In this document: piece after piece, positions 9,627 to 17,523 of the stretch
Layout of the letters: every line of letters starts with the position of its first letter
Position numbering within the stretch: position 1 is the stretch's first letter
Assembly (NCBI GenBank): GCA_002780285.1
Contig: PEVX01000017.1
Span: 1-37,146, forward strand
DNA length: 37,146 bases
From: Candidatus Pacearchaeota archaeon CG06_land_8_20_14_3_00_35_12
GTDB taxonomy: Archaea; Nanobdellota; Nanobdellia; Pacearchaeales; PEVX01
Direction: 5' to 3'
The notes under the pieces: model-generated
Databases searched by the model: none
Told to the model about the DNA's origin: nothing
What the model saw: only the letters and a program-made list of their open reading frames with translations
Program-made: the position numbers and the translations under genes

Positions 9627-10835
9627 TCAAGATTTTAAGGCAAGAGTCTCCTCAAGAATCGCCTTAACCTTTGGAATAAGATTCTGAGGAATGGCGAGAC
9701 TTATTTCTTTAGTCCTGCCATATCTCCCCTTAGATATCACTGTTGAATTTATCAGTCCAAACATTGCCCATTCTTCAATAATATCTCCTACTCTTCTCTG
9801 AGTTAATACTTCTGTGTTTACTTTTTGGCAAAGCTGGGAATATGTATTGTATATCTCGCTTGTAGAAATTTTTTTATTTCCATCTTTTAATAAATCAAGG
9901 ATTGTAAGCAAAGTTATCTGAAATTGCTTTGGCTCTGTTTGAACAACATCTAAAATTTTATCCCGTTCAATCTCATTATTCGCTTTATCAACATAATGCA
10001 TAGAAACTTTTTTTTGACCTTCTCTTTCTGCCAATTCTCCAGAAATTCTTAATAAATCTAACGCACGTCTTGCATCTCCATGCTCTAAGGCAGCAAGAGC
10101 TGCAGCTTTTTCAAGAACGCCTTCTTCAAGTGCTCCTTTTTTAAAAGCTTCTTTTGCTCTTTCTCTAAGGATATCTTGTAATTGAATTCCATTATAGGGC
10201 GGAAAAGTAATCTCTTCCTCGCCAAGCGAGCTTCTAACGCGAGGATCTAAATTATCTAAAAAAGTAAGATCATTACTGATCCCAATAATTACTATTTGCG
10301 TTTTCTCAAGTTCAGAATTTAATCTTGTTAAATTATATAAGAATTGATCTCCAATTCTCTTTACAGCCTCATCAATTTCATCTAAAATTAAAAGAATTAA
10401 TTGCTTTTTTTGTTCAATCAAATCTATAAACCGATTATAGACTTGATTTGTAGGAAGTCCTGTTGTGGGAACTTCTCCACCCAATTTTCTTATTAACTCA
10501 GCAAGAATTCTATATTCAGTATCAGAGATTTTCCTTAATTTACAATTAAGATATTCTATTGCAAGAGGAACTTTAAACTCTTTACTTTTCCGGAGGAGTT
10601 CATCTCTGATATAGAGAATGCTTAATGTTTTTCCTGTTCCAGTTTTTCCATAAACAAAAAGATTAGAACTCCTTTCCATTTTTAAAGCAGGAGCAAGAAT
10701 AGAGGCAATCTTCTTTATTTGCTCATCTCTATGAGGTATTGTTTCGGGAGTATAGTTTGTCTGAAGCTTAGATTTATCCTTAAAAATTTCCCCTTTAGAG
10801 AAAGCATCAAAAATTTTATCTAGTTTTATTGCCAT
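9627..10835 (-). CDS. cdc6: Orc1/Cdc6 replication initiator
   Basis: AAA+ Walker A VYGKTGTGKT, Walker B LILLILDEIDEA, sensor region, C-terminal winged helix; lies beside ORB-like motifs. Confidence 0.95.
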   Translation of the reverse strand: MAIKLDKIFDAFSKGEIFKDKSKLQTNYTPETIPHRDEQIKKIASILAPALKMERSSNLFVYGKTGTGKTLSILYIRDELLRKSKEFKVPLAIEYLNCKLRKISDTEYRILAELIRKLGGEVPTTGLPTNQVYNRFIDLIEQKKQLILLILDEIDEAVKRIGDQFLYNLTRLNSELEKTQIVIIGISNDLTFLDNLDPRVRSSLGEEEITFPPYNGIQLQDILRERAKEAFKKGALEEGVLEKAAALAALEHGDARRALDLLRISGELAEREGQKKVSMHYVDKANNEIERDKILDVVQTEPKQFQITLLTILDLLKDGNKKISTSEIYNTYSQLCQKVNTEVLTQRRVGDIIEEWAMFGLINSTVISKGRYGRTKEISLAIPQNLIPKVKAILEETLALKS

Positions 10836-10935
10836 TTTCCTCTTTTTTCCCTGTTTTCTTACTTACTTTCTTTCCTTCTTTTTAAAAAAGGTTGTCCTCT
10901 TTTTATAAAGATTATTCAATCAGAAAATAATGATA

Positions 10936-10960
10936 CAGACCTATATTTCCAATGGAACTA
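10936..10960 (-). promoter_or_regulatory. ORB-like origin recognition box 1
   Basis: Minus strand TAGTTCCATTGGAAATATAGGTC resembles the euryarchaeal ORB core TTCCANTGGAAAC followed by a G-stretch. Confidence 0.6.
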
Positions 10961-11140
10961 ATTTTTAATTGAAACAGAGTTTAAAAATTAATCTTATTTG
11001 AAAAGAGATGTCTTTAAATGATTAGTTATAATGCTTATTATTATAATATAATTAATATATAATATATAATATATAATATAAATATTTAAAAAACAAAAAT
11101 ATAATATCGACGAGAAAAAACCCAAAGCTTTTAAAAATCT

Positions 11141-11167
11141 TTCTCCATTGGAAACAAGAGGGTGACC
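11141..11167 (+). promoter_or_regulatory. ORB-like origin recognition box 2
   Basis: TTCTCCATTGGAAACAAGAGGGTGACC; good match to ORB core plus G-rich tail; shares TCCATTGGAAA with box 1 in inverted orientation. Confidence 0.7.
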
Positions 11168-11354
11168 CCTTTTCCGATAGAAAAGCTTATTTCTATATTC
11201 TCCTTTTCTCTCTTAAATTTAAGAAAAAAGGTTAAAAATCCATTAAAATACCTCCTCATTGAATTCTTTTCTTACCTTTTCTCTTTCTTTTTCCTTATAG
11301 TTATACTATTAGAGAATAGAAAAATTTATAAATAAATTATTTATCTAATGAAGC

Positions 11355-11615
11355 ATGGCAATCGAAAAAAAACCTTCCAAAGAAATCATTGGAAAGAATA
11401 TTGTAACCAAAGAAGGGAAAAGATTAGGGGTCGTCAAAGACATTATCTTTGAAACCAGAACAGGGGAGCTTCTTCAGATTGTAGTTATGACTCCTACAGA
11501 ATTTGCATTATCTCTCAATATTGAAAAAACCCAGAAAAAAGAACTATTAATTCCTTATAATTCAGTTCTAGCCATTGGTGATTTTGTAGTTGTTTCTGAG
11601 GAAGACCTAATTTAA
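11355..11615 (+). CDS. PRC-barrel domain protein
   Basis: MxxKEIIGKNIVTKEGKRLGVVKDIIFETRTGELLQIVV...LLIPYNSVLAIGDFVVV. Confidence 0.85.
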   Translation: MAIEKKPSKEIIGKNIVTKEGKRLGVVKDIIFETRTGELLQIVVMTPTEFALSLNIEKTQKKELLIPYNSVLAIGDFVVVSEEDLI

Positions 11616-11636
11616 TTTTGAATTTCCTTAACTAAA

Positions 11637-12068
11637 ATGTTGAAGATAATTGATCTCTTTTTTTCTAAAATCTCTGCTGAAAGATTTAAAGAGTTTGCCA
11701 GTTTCCAAGGAGAGACCCATATAAACTCCGATATTCAGATAAAAGAATTGGAGAAAAGAGATATTGAAAGTCAAAAAGACAAAAAAATTCTTGAAATCTT
11801 TTTTACTTTTGACGTAGTCTATCATCCTAATCTGGCTAAGTTAAATATTGAAGGAAAAATTATTGCTGGAGCTGAGAAAGAGGAGGCAGAGAATATCTTT
11901 AAAGAATGGAAAAAATCCAAAAAAATAGAAGATCTGCGAGTCCTTAACACAATTCTGCATAAATGCAACCTTAAGGCGCTTCAATTAGAAGAAGAATTAA
12001 AATTGCCTTCTCATATCCCTCTTCCAACACTTACTCCAAAAGTTATTGAAGAGAAGAAGAGATCTTAG
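11637..12068 (+). CDS. Conserved hypothetical protein, possible SecB-like fold
   Basis: Beta-rich N-terminus (FTFDVVYHPNLAKLNIEGKIIAGA), then helix ending CNLKALQLEEELKLPSHIPLPTL, similar in layout to SecB-type proteins; homology unconfirmed. Confidence 0.45.
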   Translation: MLKIIDLFFSKISAERFKEFASFQGETHINSDIQIKELEKRDIESQKDKKILEIFFTFDVVYHPNLAKLNIEGKIIAGAEKEEAENIFKEWKKSKKIEDLRVLNTILHKCNLKALQLEEELKLPSHIPLPTLTPKVIEEKKRS

Positions 12069-12489
12069 AGAATAATTTTTTCTGATCTGGCCAGCTTATT
12101 TTCTTCAAAGCATTCTTTCTATCAAACCAAGCATAATTAAAATGTTCTTTTTTATCGATTCTTATTTTAGGATTGAATACTTTAACAATAAAAATTTTAT
12201 TTTCTGCACCAGAATAGTTTTCTTTATCTTTTTTGTATTCTTTTTGGTAATTAAATGAATGAATAATCCTTGTTTTTTTGGCAATATAATCCCCGGGTTT
12301 TTTTCCAATCTCCTCTTTTATTTCTCTTTTTAATGTTTTTATCTCATTTTCTCCTTGTCTTCTCCCGCCCTTTATCCATTCCCAACCTTTCCAATTCTGC
12401 TTTCTTTTCAGCAGGAGAAATTTTCTTCTATCTCTGTCTTCAATATAGACAATTGCAGCAATTCCTTTTCTTATACTGCTCTTTTTCAT
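12043..12489 (-). CDS. NUDIX hydrolase
   Basis: WIKGGRRQGENEIKTLKREIKEEIGK approximates the Nudix box Gx5Ex7REUxEExGU. Confidence 0.85.
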   Translation of the reverse strand: MKKSSIRKGIAAIVYIEDRDRRKFLLLKRKQNWKGWEWIKGGRRQGENEIKTLKREIKEEIGKKPGDYIAKKTRIIHSFNYQKEYKKDKENYSGAENKIFIVKVFNPKIRIDKKEHFNYAWFDRKNALKKISWPDQKKLFSKISSSLQ

Positions 12490-12510
12490 TTTAATTTCAT
12501 CTTTCTTTCC

Positions 12511-12535
12511 AGGCTTTCTTTTTTAAAGAAAGCCT
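12511..12535. repeat. Perfect 10-bp inverted repeat (hairpin) just 3' of the tRNA-Ser gene
   Basis: AGGCTTTCTT-TTTTA-AAGAAAGCCT. Confidence 0.75.
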
Positions 12536-12536
12536 A

Positions 12537-12619
12537 CGCCGGGAACAGGATTCGAACCTATAAGTCCTTGCGGACATCGGTTTTCGGGACCGACCCAATA
12601 ACCACTCTGGCATCCCGGC
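12537..12619 (-). tRNA. tRNA-Ser (anticodon CGA)
   Basis: GCCGGGA...TCCCGGC acceptor, D arm CCA/TGG, anticodon stem TCGGT/ACCGA with loop CCCGAAA, long variable arm (TCCGCAAGGA), T arm ATAGG-TTCGAAT-CCTGT, discriminator G. Confidence 0.93.
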
Positions 12620-12645
12620 ATAAAATAAAGAGGTAGAAAGAGGTT

Positions 12646-13368
12646 TTAAATATTTTTCAACTTGCTGAACTTATAAACTTTGTCTGCAACAATAAAAACT
12701 TCAAAGTTCCTAAGATTTTGCTTCAAGTAAGGTGAGAGAACCCTTTCTTTTTTTATATCAGAGCCCTCAATAATTGGAAGAAAAGAAGGCATGACTACAA
12801 GTTTGTTGCTTTTGAATTTTCCAAGCAGAAAGCATTTGTAAAGTTCGCTCTTTGCTCCTTCCCGCAAAGAGACTGCAGGATGTTCATGAGCTATAATTAA
12901 GATTTTTGCTTTTGAGGTTTCAGGATTTATCAAGACTTTTTGCCCGTGCAGGATACAAATATCGCCCATACAATAAAAATCAATAATCTTCAAACCTTTT
13001 CTTTTTGCAATTGGCTCAAGAATTGTATCATGATTTCCTTTGATTAAGATGATTTCTTTGCATTTTTCCTGCAAAATATCTAAAATCTTTGATGTTTCAT
13101 TCCATTCTTGCCTTGAAATTTCTCCAAACTCATGTTTTAAGTCGCCGTTTATTATAATTTTGCTAATCTTTTGTTTTTTTAATTCAATTTCTTTGAAAAT
13201 TTTGTTCAAGTCATTTGATGTCTCTTGAAATTGATGCCTTGGAACAAGAACGCCTTGGGCGTTCAGGCATTCTTCATAGCCGAGATGCAAGTCTGCAATA
13301 ATCAAGATTTTTTCCTTGCTAAGCCACAAAGATTTTCCAATTATTTCAATGTCTTGATATATTTTCAT
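12646..13368 (-). CDS. Calcineurin-like metallophosphoesterase (archaeal family adjacent to Lhr helicase)
   Basis: IIADLHLGYEE, IINGDLKHEFGE, LIKGNHDTIL, IIAHEHPAV motifs; 4-nt overlap with the helicase ORF. Confidence 0.9.
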   Translation of the reverse strand: MKIYQDIEIIGKSLWLSKEKILIIADLHLGYEECLNAQGVLVPRHQFQETSNDLNKIFKEIELKKQKISKIIINGDLKHEFGEISRQEWNETSKILDILQEKCKEIILIKGNHDTILEPIAKRKGLKIIDFYCMGDICILHGQKVLINPETSKAKILIIAHEHPAVSLREGAKSELYKCFLLGKFKSNKLVVMPSFLPIIEGSDIKKERVLSPYLKQNLRNFEVFIVADKVYKFSKLKNI

Positions 13369-16037
13369 TTTTCCTTCCGCAAAAACCCCTGGTCTTTGGA
13401 GTCCTGAAAATCTTCAGATTTTCTTGATTCTCCTATTTTTTCCAGAATTGCTTTATGCATTCTCTGCAAAAATGCAATTTTGTCTTCCATTTTCATTAAA
13501 TCTGCATGGCCTTGAATAATTAAGTTCAAACAAAATGGGCTTGGCAAACTTGTGTGGATTGTTTCAATTTTAATTTTGTTTTCTTTGATGCCCCTTAAGA
13601 TAAGTTTTGCGTTTTCAATATCCATTACATCTTCCAAAACTTCTCGCTTTGTTTCTTTTAGGATTGGAAAGTTTTCAGAGGTTTTTCTTGCTGCTGCAAG
13701 AAGAAAGCCAGAACTCATCTGCTGTTTGCCTACAGATTTTGTTCTTCCTTTGTAATTTCGCAGAATCATCAGGCTTCTTGAAGCACAATGCCTGAAATGG
13801 CGCTTGAACATTTCTGTTTTTTCAATAGCTGGTTCTAAAACTTCTCTAAGATTTTTTTCATTCAGCATATTCAGTGCCTTCTCAACAGGAAGTTTATCTA
13901 ATGAAGCAAGAAAAAAACCATTATCTGAAATTCCTATTTCCAAATCTCTTGCCTGAATCTGTCCAACAAGGTATGCAAGCGCTCTTGACAATGCATCATT
14001 GACTCTTCTGCCGAACAAGCTATGAAAAACAACATAATGTTTTCCCCTATCATTAAAATGCTCTATTAGCAAGCGATTGAGATGAGGTATTCTCGCATAT
14101 TTGAATTGCTCACGAAAATAATCATAGATTGAATTTGCAGAGGGCTCATCAACATATAAATAATTTTGAATAAACTCCTTAATTTCTTTTGGAGTTCTTT
14201 TCACCTGAAACTTTTCATTCATAAGCTTTCGAAATTTTTGGATTGAAATCGCCAAATCAAATGAAAGAGGCAGCATTTCTGAGAACCAGCTGGGAATTGT
14301 TGGGGGTCTGCTGACAGAACCTTTGACATAAGCATTCATTCCTCTCGTATAAAGAAACTCATATCTGCTTCCACCTAGCACAAAAACATCCCTTGGCTTC
14401 ATGCGTTCAAGAAATCCCTCATCAATCGCGCCTATTTTCATTCCTGATGGCTGTAAAATGACATTGACAAAACTTTCATCAGGAATTGTTCCTATGTTTG
14501 TCATGTAAATAACCCGTGCCATCTTTCCGCGCTTGCCAATTTCTCGGGTTATCGGATCAAACCATATTTTTGCATAAACATTTCTTGCTTCTAAGGCATA
14601 TTCTCCGGATAAATAAGAAATTACAGAATCAAAATCTTCGCGAGAAAGAGAATTATAACAAAAACTTTTTTTGATAATGTTGAATAAAGCATCAACATTC
14701 CATTTTTGACAGATTGCCATGCCGTAAATGTGCTGTGACAAAACATCAAGACAATTTTTCGGAATCTGAATCTTGTCAATCTTCCTTTCTTTAGCATCTT
14801 TCATTAAAACAGAGCATTCTACCAGGTCATCTTGATCTAAAACAATCATTCTTCCTTCTGCTGTCTCGTGAAGCTTGTGTCCTGCCCTGCCTATCCTTTG
14901 TAATGCCCTTGCAATTGATTTAGGTGAGCCAAGCAGGATAATCAGGTCAATATAGCCGATATCAATTCCAAGTTCAAGACTTGTTGAGGTAACAACAACC
15001 TTCAACTTGCCTTCACGCAAACGCTGTTCAATATTAAATCGCATTTCCTTGCTTAAAGAAGAATGATGAGCGCCAATATCTTCTGTGTATTGCTGGGGAA
15101 ACATCTCTTTTAAATGATGAATTACTCTTTCTGTCGCGCTCCGTGTGTTTGTGAAAATGACCGTAGTTTTATGCTCCTGAATTAATTTGTCAATTAACTT
15201 GTAAAAACTTGAATGCATAATTGCCGCCTCTGATTCTATGATGTCCGGAACAGGGCAGAGAACCTGAATATTCAACTTTTTAGTGAATTGAACATCTGCA
15301 ATAAGACAATCACTATTTTCAAATTTCTTACTTTCTAGAGAATATTCGCAACCGACAAGATATTTTGCAATTTCATCTAAAGGAGAGATGGTTGCTGAAA
15401 GTCCAATACGAACAGGAGGAATCTTGCTTGCTTCCTGCAAACGTTCTACTGATAAAGAAAGATGAACCCCGCGCTTGTTGCAGGCAAGAGCATGAATCTC
15501 ATCAATAATTAAGAATTCAACAGCCCTGAGCCGTCCTATGAACTTTGTGCTGCTGAGAACAATCGCCAGAGATTCAGGAGTAGTGATCAGAATATGTGGA
15601 GGATGTTTCAACATTTTTGTTTTTTCTTGCGAAGTTGTATCCCCCGTTCTTACTCCAACACGAATTTTCTGAAGTTTGATTCCTTTTTTATCTGCGATTT
15701 CTTCAATTTCTTTCAAAGGATTCAGAAGATTGACTGCAATATCATTGTTAAGTGCTTTAAGTGGGGAAATGTAGACTGCATAAACCTTATTTTCAAGCTC
15801 TTGCTTTTCTGCAAGACTTACAAGATAGTTTAGAATAGATAGGAAAGCTGTTAATGTTTTAGTTCCTCCAGTAGGTGCACTGATTAAAATGTTCTTTCTT
15901 TCATAAATAGGCATCACTCCAAACAACTGAGGCAAACTAAATTCCTTAAACTTGGAGAAAAACCATTCTTTGACAAGAGGATGCAACACAATTTTCAGTT
16001 CCTCAGGATTTCGTGGAGATGTTATTTGATGAATCAT
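13365..16037 (-). CDS. lhr: Lhr-type large superfamily 2 DEAD/DEAH helicase
   Basis: ISAPTGGTKTLTAFL (motif I), LIIDEIHAL (DEIH), GLSATI, TNTRSATERVIHHL, STSLELGIDIG, QRIGRAGH; ~890 aa Lhr-core architecture. Confidence 0.92.
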   Translation of the reverse strand: MIHQITSPRNPEELKIVLHPLVKEWFFSKFKEFSLPQLFGVMPIYERKNILISAPTGGTKTLTAFLSILNYLVSLAEKQELENKVYAVYISPLKALNNDIAVNLLNPLKEIEEIADKKGIKLQKIRVGVRTGDTTSQEKTKMLKHPPHILITTPESLAIVLSSTKFIGRLRAVEFLIIDEIHALACNKRGVHLSLSVERLQEASKIPPVRIGLSATISPLDEIAKYLVGCEYSLESKKFENSDCLIADVQFTKKLNIQVLCPVPDIIESEAAIMHSSFYKLIDKLIQEHKTTVIFTNTRSATERVIHHLKEMFPQQYTEDIGAHHSSLSKEMRFNIEQRLREGKLKVVVTSTSLELGIDIGYIDLIILLGSPKSIARALQRIGRAGHKLHETAEGRMIVLDQDDLVECSVLMKDAKERKIDKIQIPKNCLDVLSQHIYGMAICQKWNVDALFNIIKKSFCYNSLSREDFDSVISYLSGEYALEARNVYAKIWFDPITREIGKRGKMARVIYMTNIGTIPDESFVNVILQPSGMKIGAIDEGFLERMKPRDVFVLGGSRYEFLYTRGMNAYVKGSVSRPPTIPSWFSEMLPLSFDLAISIQKFRKLMNEKFQVKRTPKEIKEFIQNYLYVDEPSANSIYDYFREQFKYARIPHLNRLLIEHFNDRGKHYVVFHSLFGRRVNDALSRALAYLVGQIQARDLEIGISDNGFFLASLDKLPVEKALNMLNEKNLREVLEPAIEKTEMFKRHFRHCASRSLMILRNYKGRTKSVGKQQMSSGFLLAAARKTSENFPILKETKREVLEDVMDIENAKLILRGIKENKIKIETIHTSLPSPFCLNLIIQGHADLMKMEDKIAFLQRMHKAILEKIGESRKSEDFQDSKDQGFLRKEK

Positions 16038-16115
16038 TTTTTCAATGTTTTGTTTAATTCTTTATACCGAATACTTTTTAAATGTAACTTATTTTCCTTA
16101 TCTTCTGATTGAAAA

Positions 16116-16382
16116 ATGAAAATTTCAAAGCAAAAAGAGGATAAAATAAGCGAACAAATTTTGCTTTTTTTATTTTCCCAATCACCTAAGGCAATTTTTA
16201 CAGCCCACATTGCTAGAGAACTTGCTCGCGATGAGGAATTTATCAAGAAATTATTGCTTGAACTTGAGAAAAAAGAGCTTGCTGTTCAGATAAAAAAGAA
16301 CAATGAGGGCGTCGATTATTCAAGAAGAATGCGCTGGAGATTAAGCACTAAGGCTTATGATGCATATAAAAAACTGCAATAA
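16116..16382 (+). CDS. Small winged-helix-like DNA-binding protein
   Basis: 88 aa with helix-turn-helix-like pattern (AIFTAHIARELARDEEFIKKLLLELEKKELAVQIKK...RMRWRLSTKAYDAYKKLQ); promoter-like CTTTTTAAATG upstream. Confidence 0.6.
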   Translation: MKISKQKEDKISEQILLFLFSQSPKAIFTAHIARELARDEEFIKKLLLELEKKELAVQIKKNNEGVDYSRRMRWRLSTKAYDAYKKLQ

Positions 16383-16406
16383 TCTATTTAAACGAAAAAA
16401 AGTTAG

Positions 16407-17117
16407 TTGAAAAACCAAAAAAGAAAGAAAATGACAGAAGAAGACGCAATACGCGAAGCATTTTCGCGCATAAAACAAGATATCCTTGAATTAAAACAAG
16501 AAATTAGCCTATTAAAACAGGAAATTTATGCTATAAAACAAGATAAGCTTGAAAACCCAACAGATCTCCAACAAATAGCCATAACTGAAGAAAGACCCCA
16601 ACACATAAATCAAGGAGATAAGCCTTATCTCTTAAGTTCCATAGGAAATGATGGGGTTCCAACAGACAAACAGACAGACAACAAACAGACCAACAGACAG
16701 GTTTCTGAAGCATATTTTAAGCTGAATAACTATGCTCCTGAAAAGCAATTTACCGACGATAAACAAGACAATATGTGCCAAAAAGACAACCTAATGGCCT
16801 TGGTTTCAGGGTTAAAAGAAGAATTAAGGCAGAGCTTCCTTAAACTGACAAAACAAGAGTTTCTAGTGTTCTCAGTCATTTATGGCCTTGATGATCAGGG
16901 AGTTCAAGTTACATATCCCGTCGTCGCTGAGAAAACAAAGCTTTCTGAGAGCTCAATACGAGATTATATTCTGAGGATTATGGGAAAAGGCATACCTTTA
17001 GAGAAGCAGAAAATCAACAATAAACAAGTCATAATTAAAGTAAAACCAGAGCTTAGGAACCTTACAACCTTAGATTCTTTGATAAAATTAAGAGAATTTG
17101 GCTTAGATAAGCCTTAG
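16407..17117 (+). CDS. Coiled-coil / Q-T-rich linker / C-terminal HTH protein (paralogue A)
   Basis: Four heptads IKQDILE-LKQEISL-LKQEIYA-IKQDKLE, polar linker TDKQTDNKQTNRQ, C-terminal LTKQEFLVFSVIYGL...VTYPVVAEKTKLSESSIRDYILRIMGKGIPL HTH-like region. Confidence 0.7.
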   Translation: MKNQKRKKMTEEDAIREAFSRIKQDILELKQEISLLKQEIYAIKQDKLENPTDLQQIAITEERPQHINQGDKPYLLSSIGNDGVPTDKQTDNKQTNRQVSEAYFKLNNYAPEKQFTDDKQDNMCQKDNLMALVSGLKEELRQSFLKLTKQEFLVFSVIYGLDDQGVQVTYPVVAEKTKLSESSIRDYILRIMGKGIPLEKQKINNKQVIIKVKPELRNLTTLDSLIKLREFGLDKP

Positions 17118-17429
17118 AAAGCCCTTTTTTTAATCATTTACTATATAAAACAGTCTCATCTTTACGTTATACCGAATATCTTTTAAGAACTATTGATTAT
17201 TGATTTTTTTGCCTTTTTAAGCCTTAATTAACCTATTTTTTGCATTTCTTTTGATGAATTTTAAAGCTTTTTCTCACACTTTTACTTCAACTCTTTCTTT
17301 TTCCCCTCAAACAGTCTTTTTTCTATTTTCTGGCCTTTTACCCCTTTTTCTCTATTTTTTTAATTTTCAGGTCTTTTTAGCCATATCTAATAACTCTCAC
17401 TTTTTCTTTTTCCAGGCTTTTTAGAATTG

Positions 17430-17444
17430 TTAAAGCGAACCTTT
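17430..17444 (+). repeat. Direct repeat TTAAAGCGAACCTTT copy 1
   Basis: Identical 15-mer at 17430 and 17471. Confidence 0.8.
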
Positions 17445-17470
17445 CATAATATTTTTTGCCTTTAAATTCA

Positions 17471-17485
17471 TTAAAGCGAACCTTT
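17471..17485 (+). repeat. Direct repeat TTAAAGCGAACCTTT copy 2
   Basis: Identical to 17430-17444; spacing 41 bp. Confidence 0.8.
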
Positions 17486-17523
17486 ACACCCTCACTTTTC
17501 TATTTTTTACCTATTTTTCTAGA

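Larger units (their letters stand above)
10836..11330. other. Candidate chromosomal replication origin (oriC)
   Basis: ~0.5 kb non-coding region upstream of cdc6; ORB-like motifs in inverted orientation (10936-10960 and 11141-11167) flanking a nearly pure A/T tract (about 11037-11092). Confidence 0.75.

Noticed and set aside
12270-12636. Plus-strand ORFs 12270-12494 and 12355-12636
   Set aside because: Antisense to NUDIX gene and tRNA-Ser.
16034-16246. Minus-strand 70-aa ORF
   Set aside because: Antisense to the better-supported winged-helix ORF 16116-16382 and overlaps the lhr promoter.
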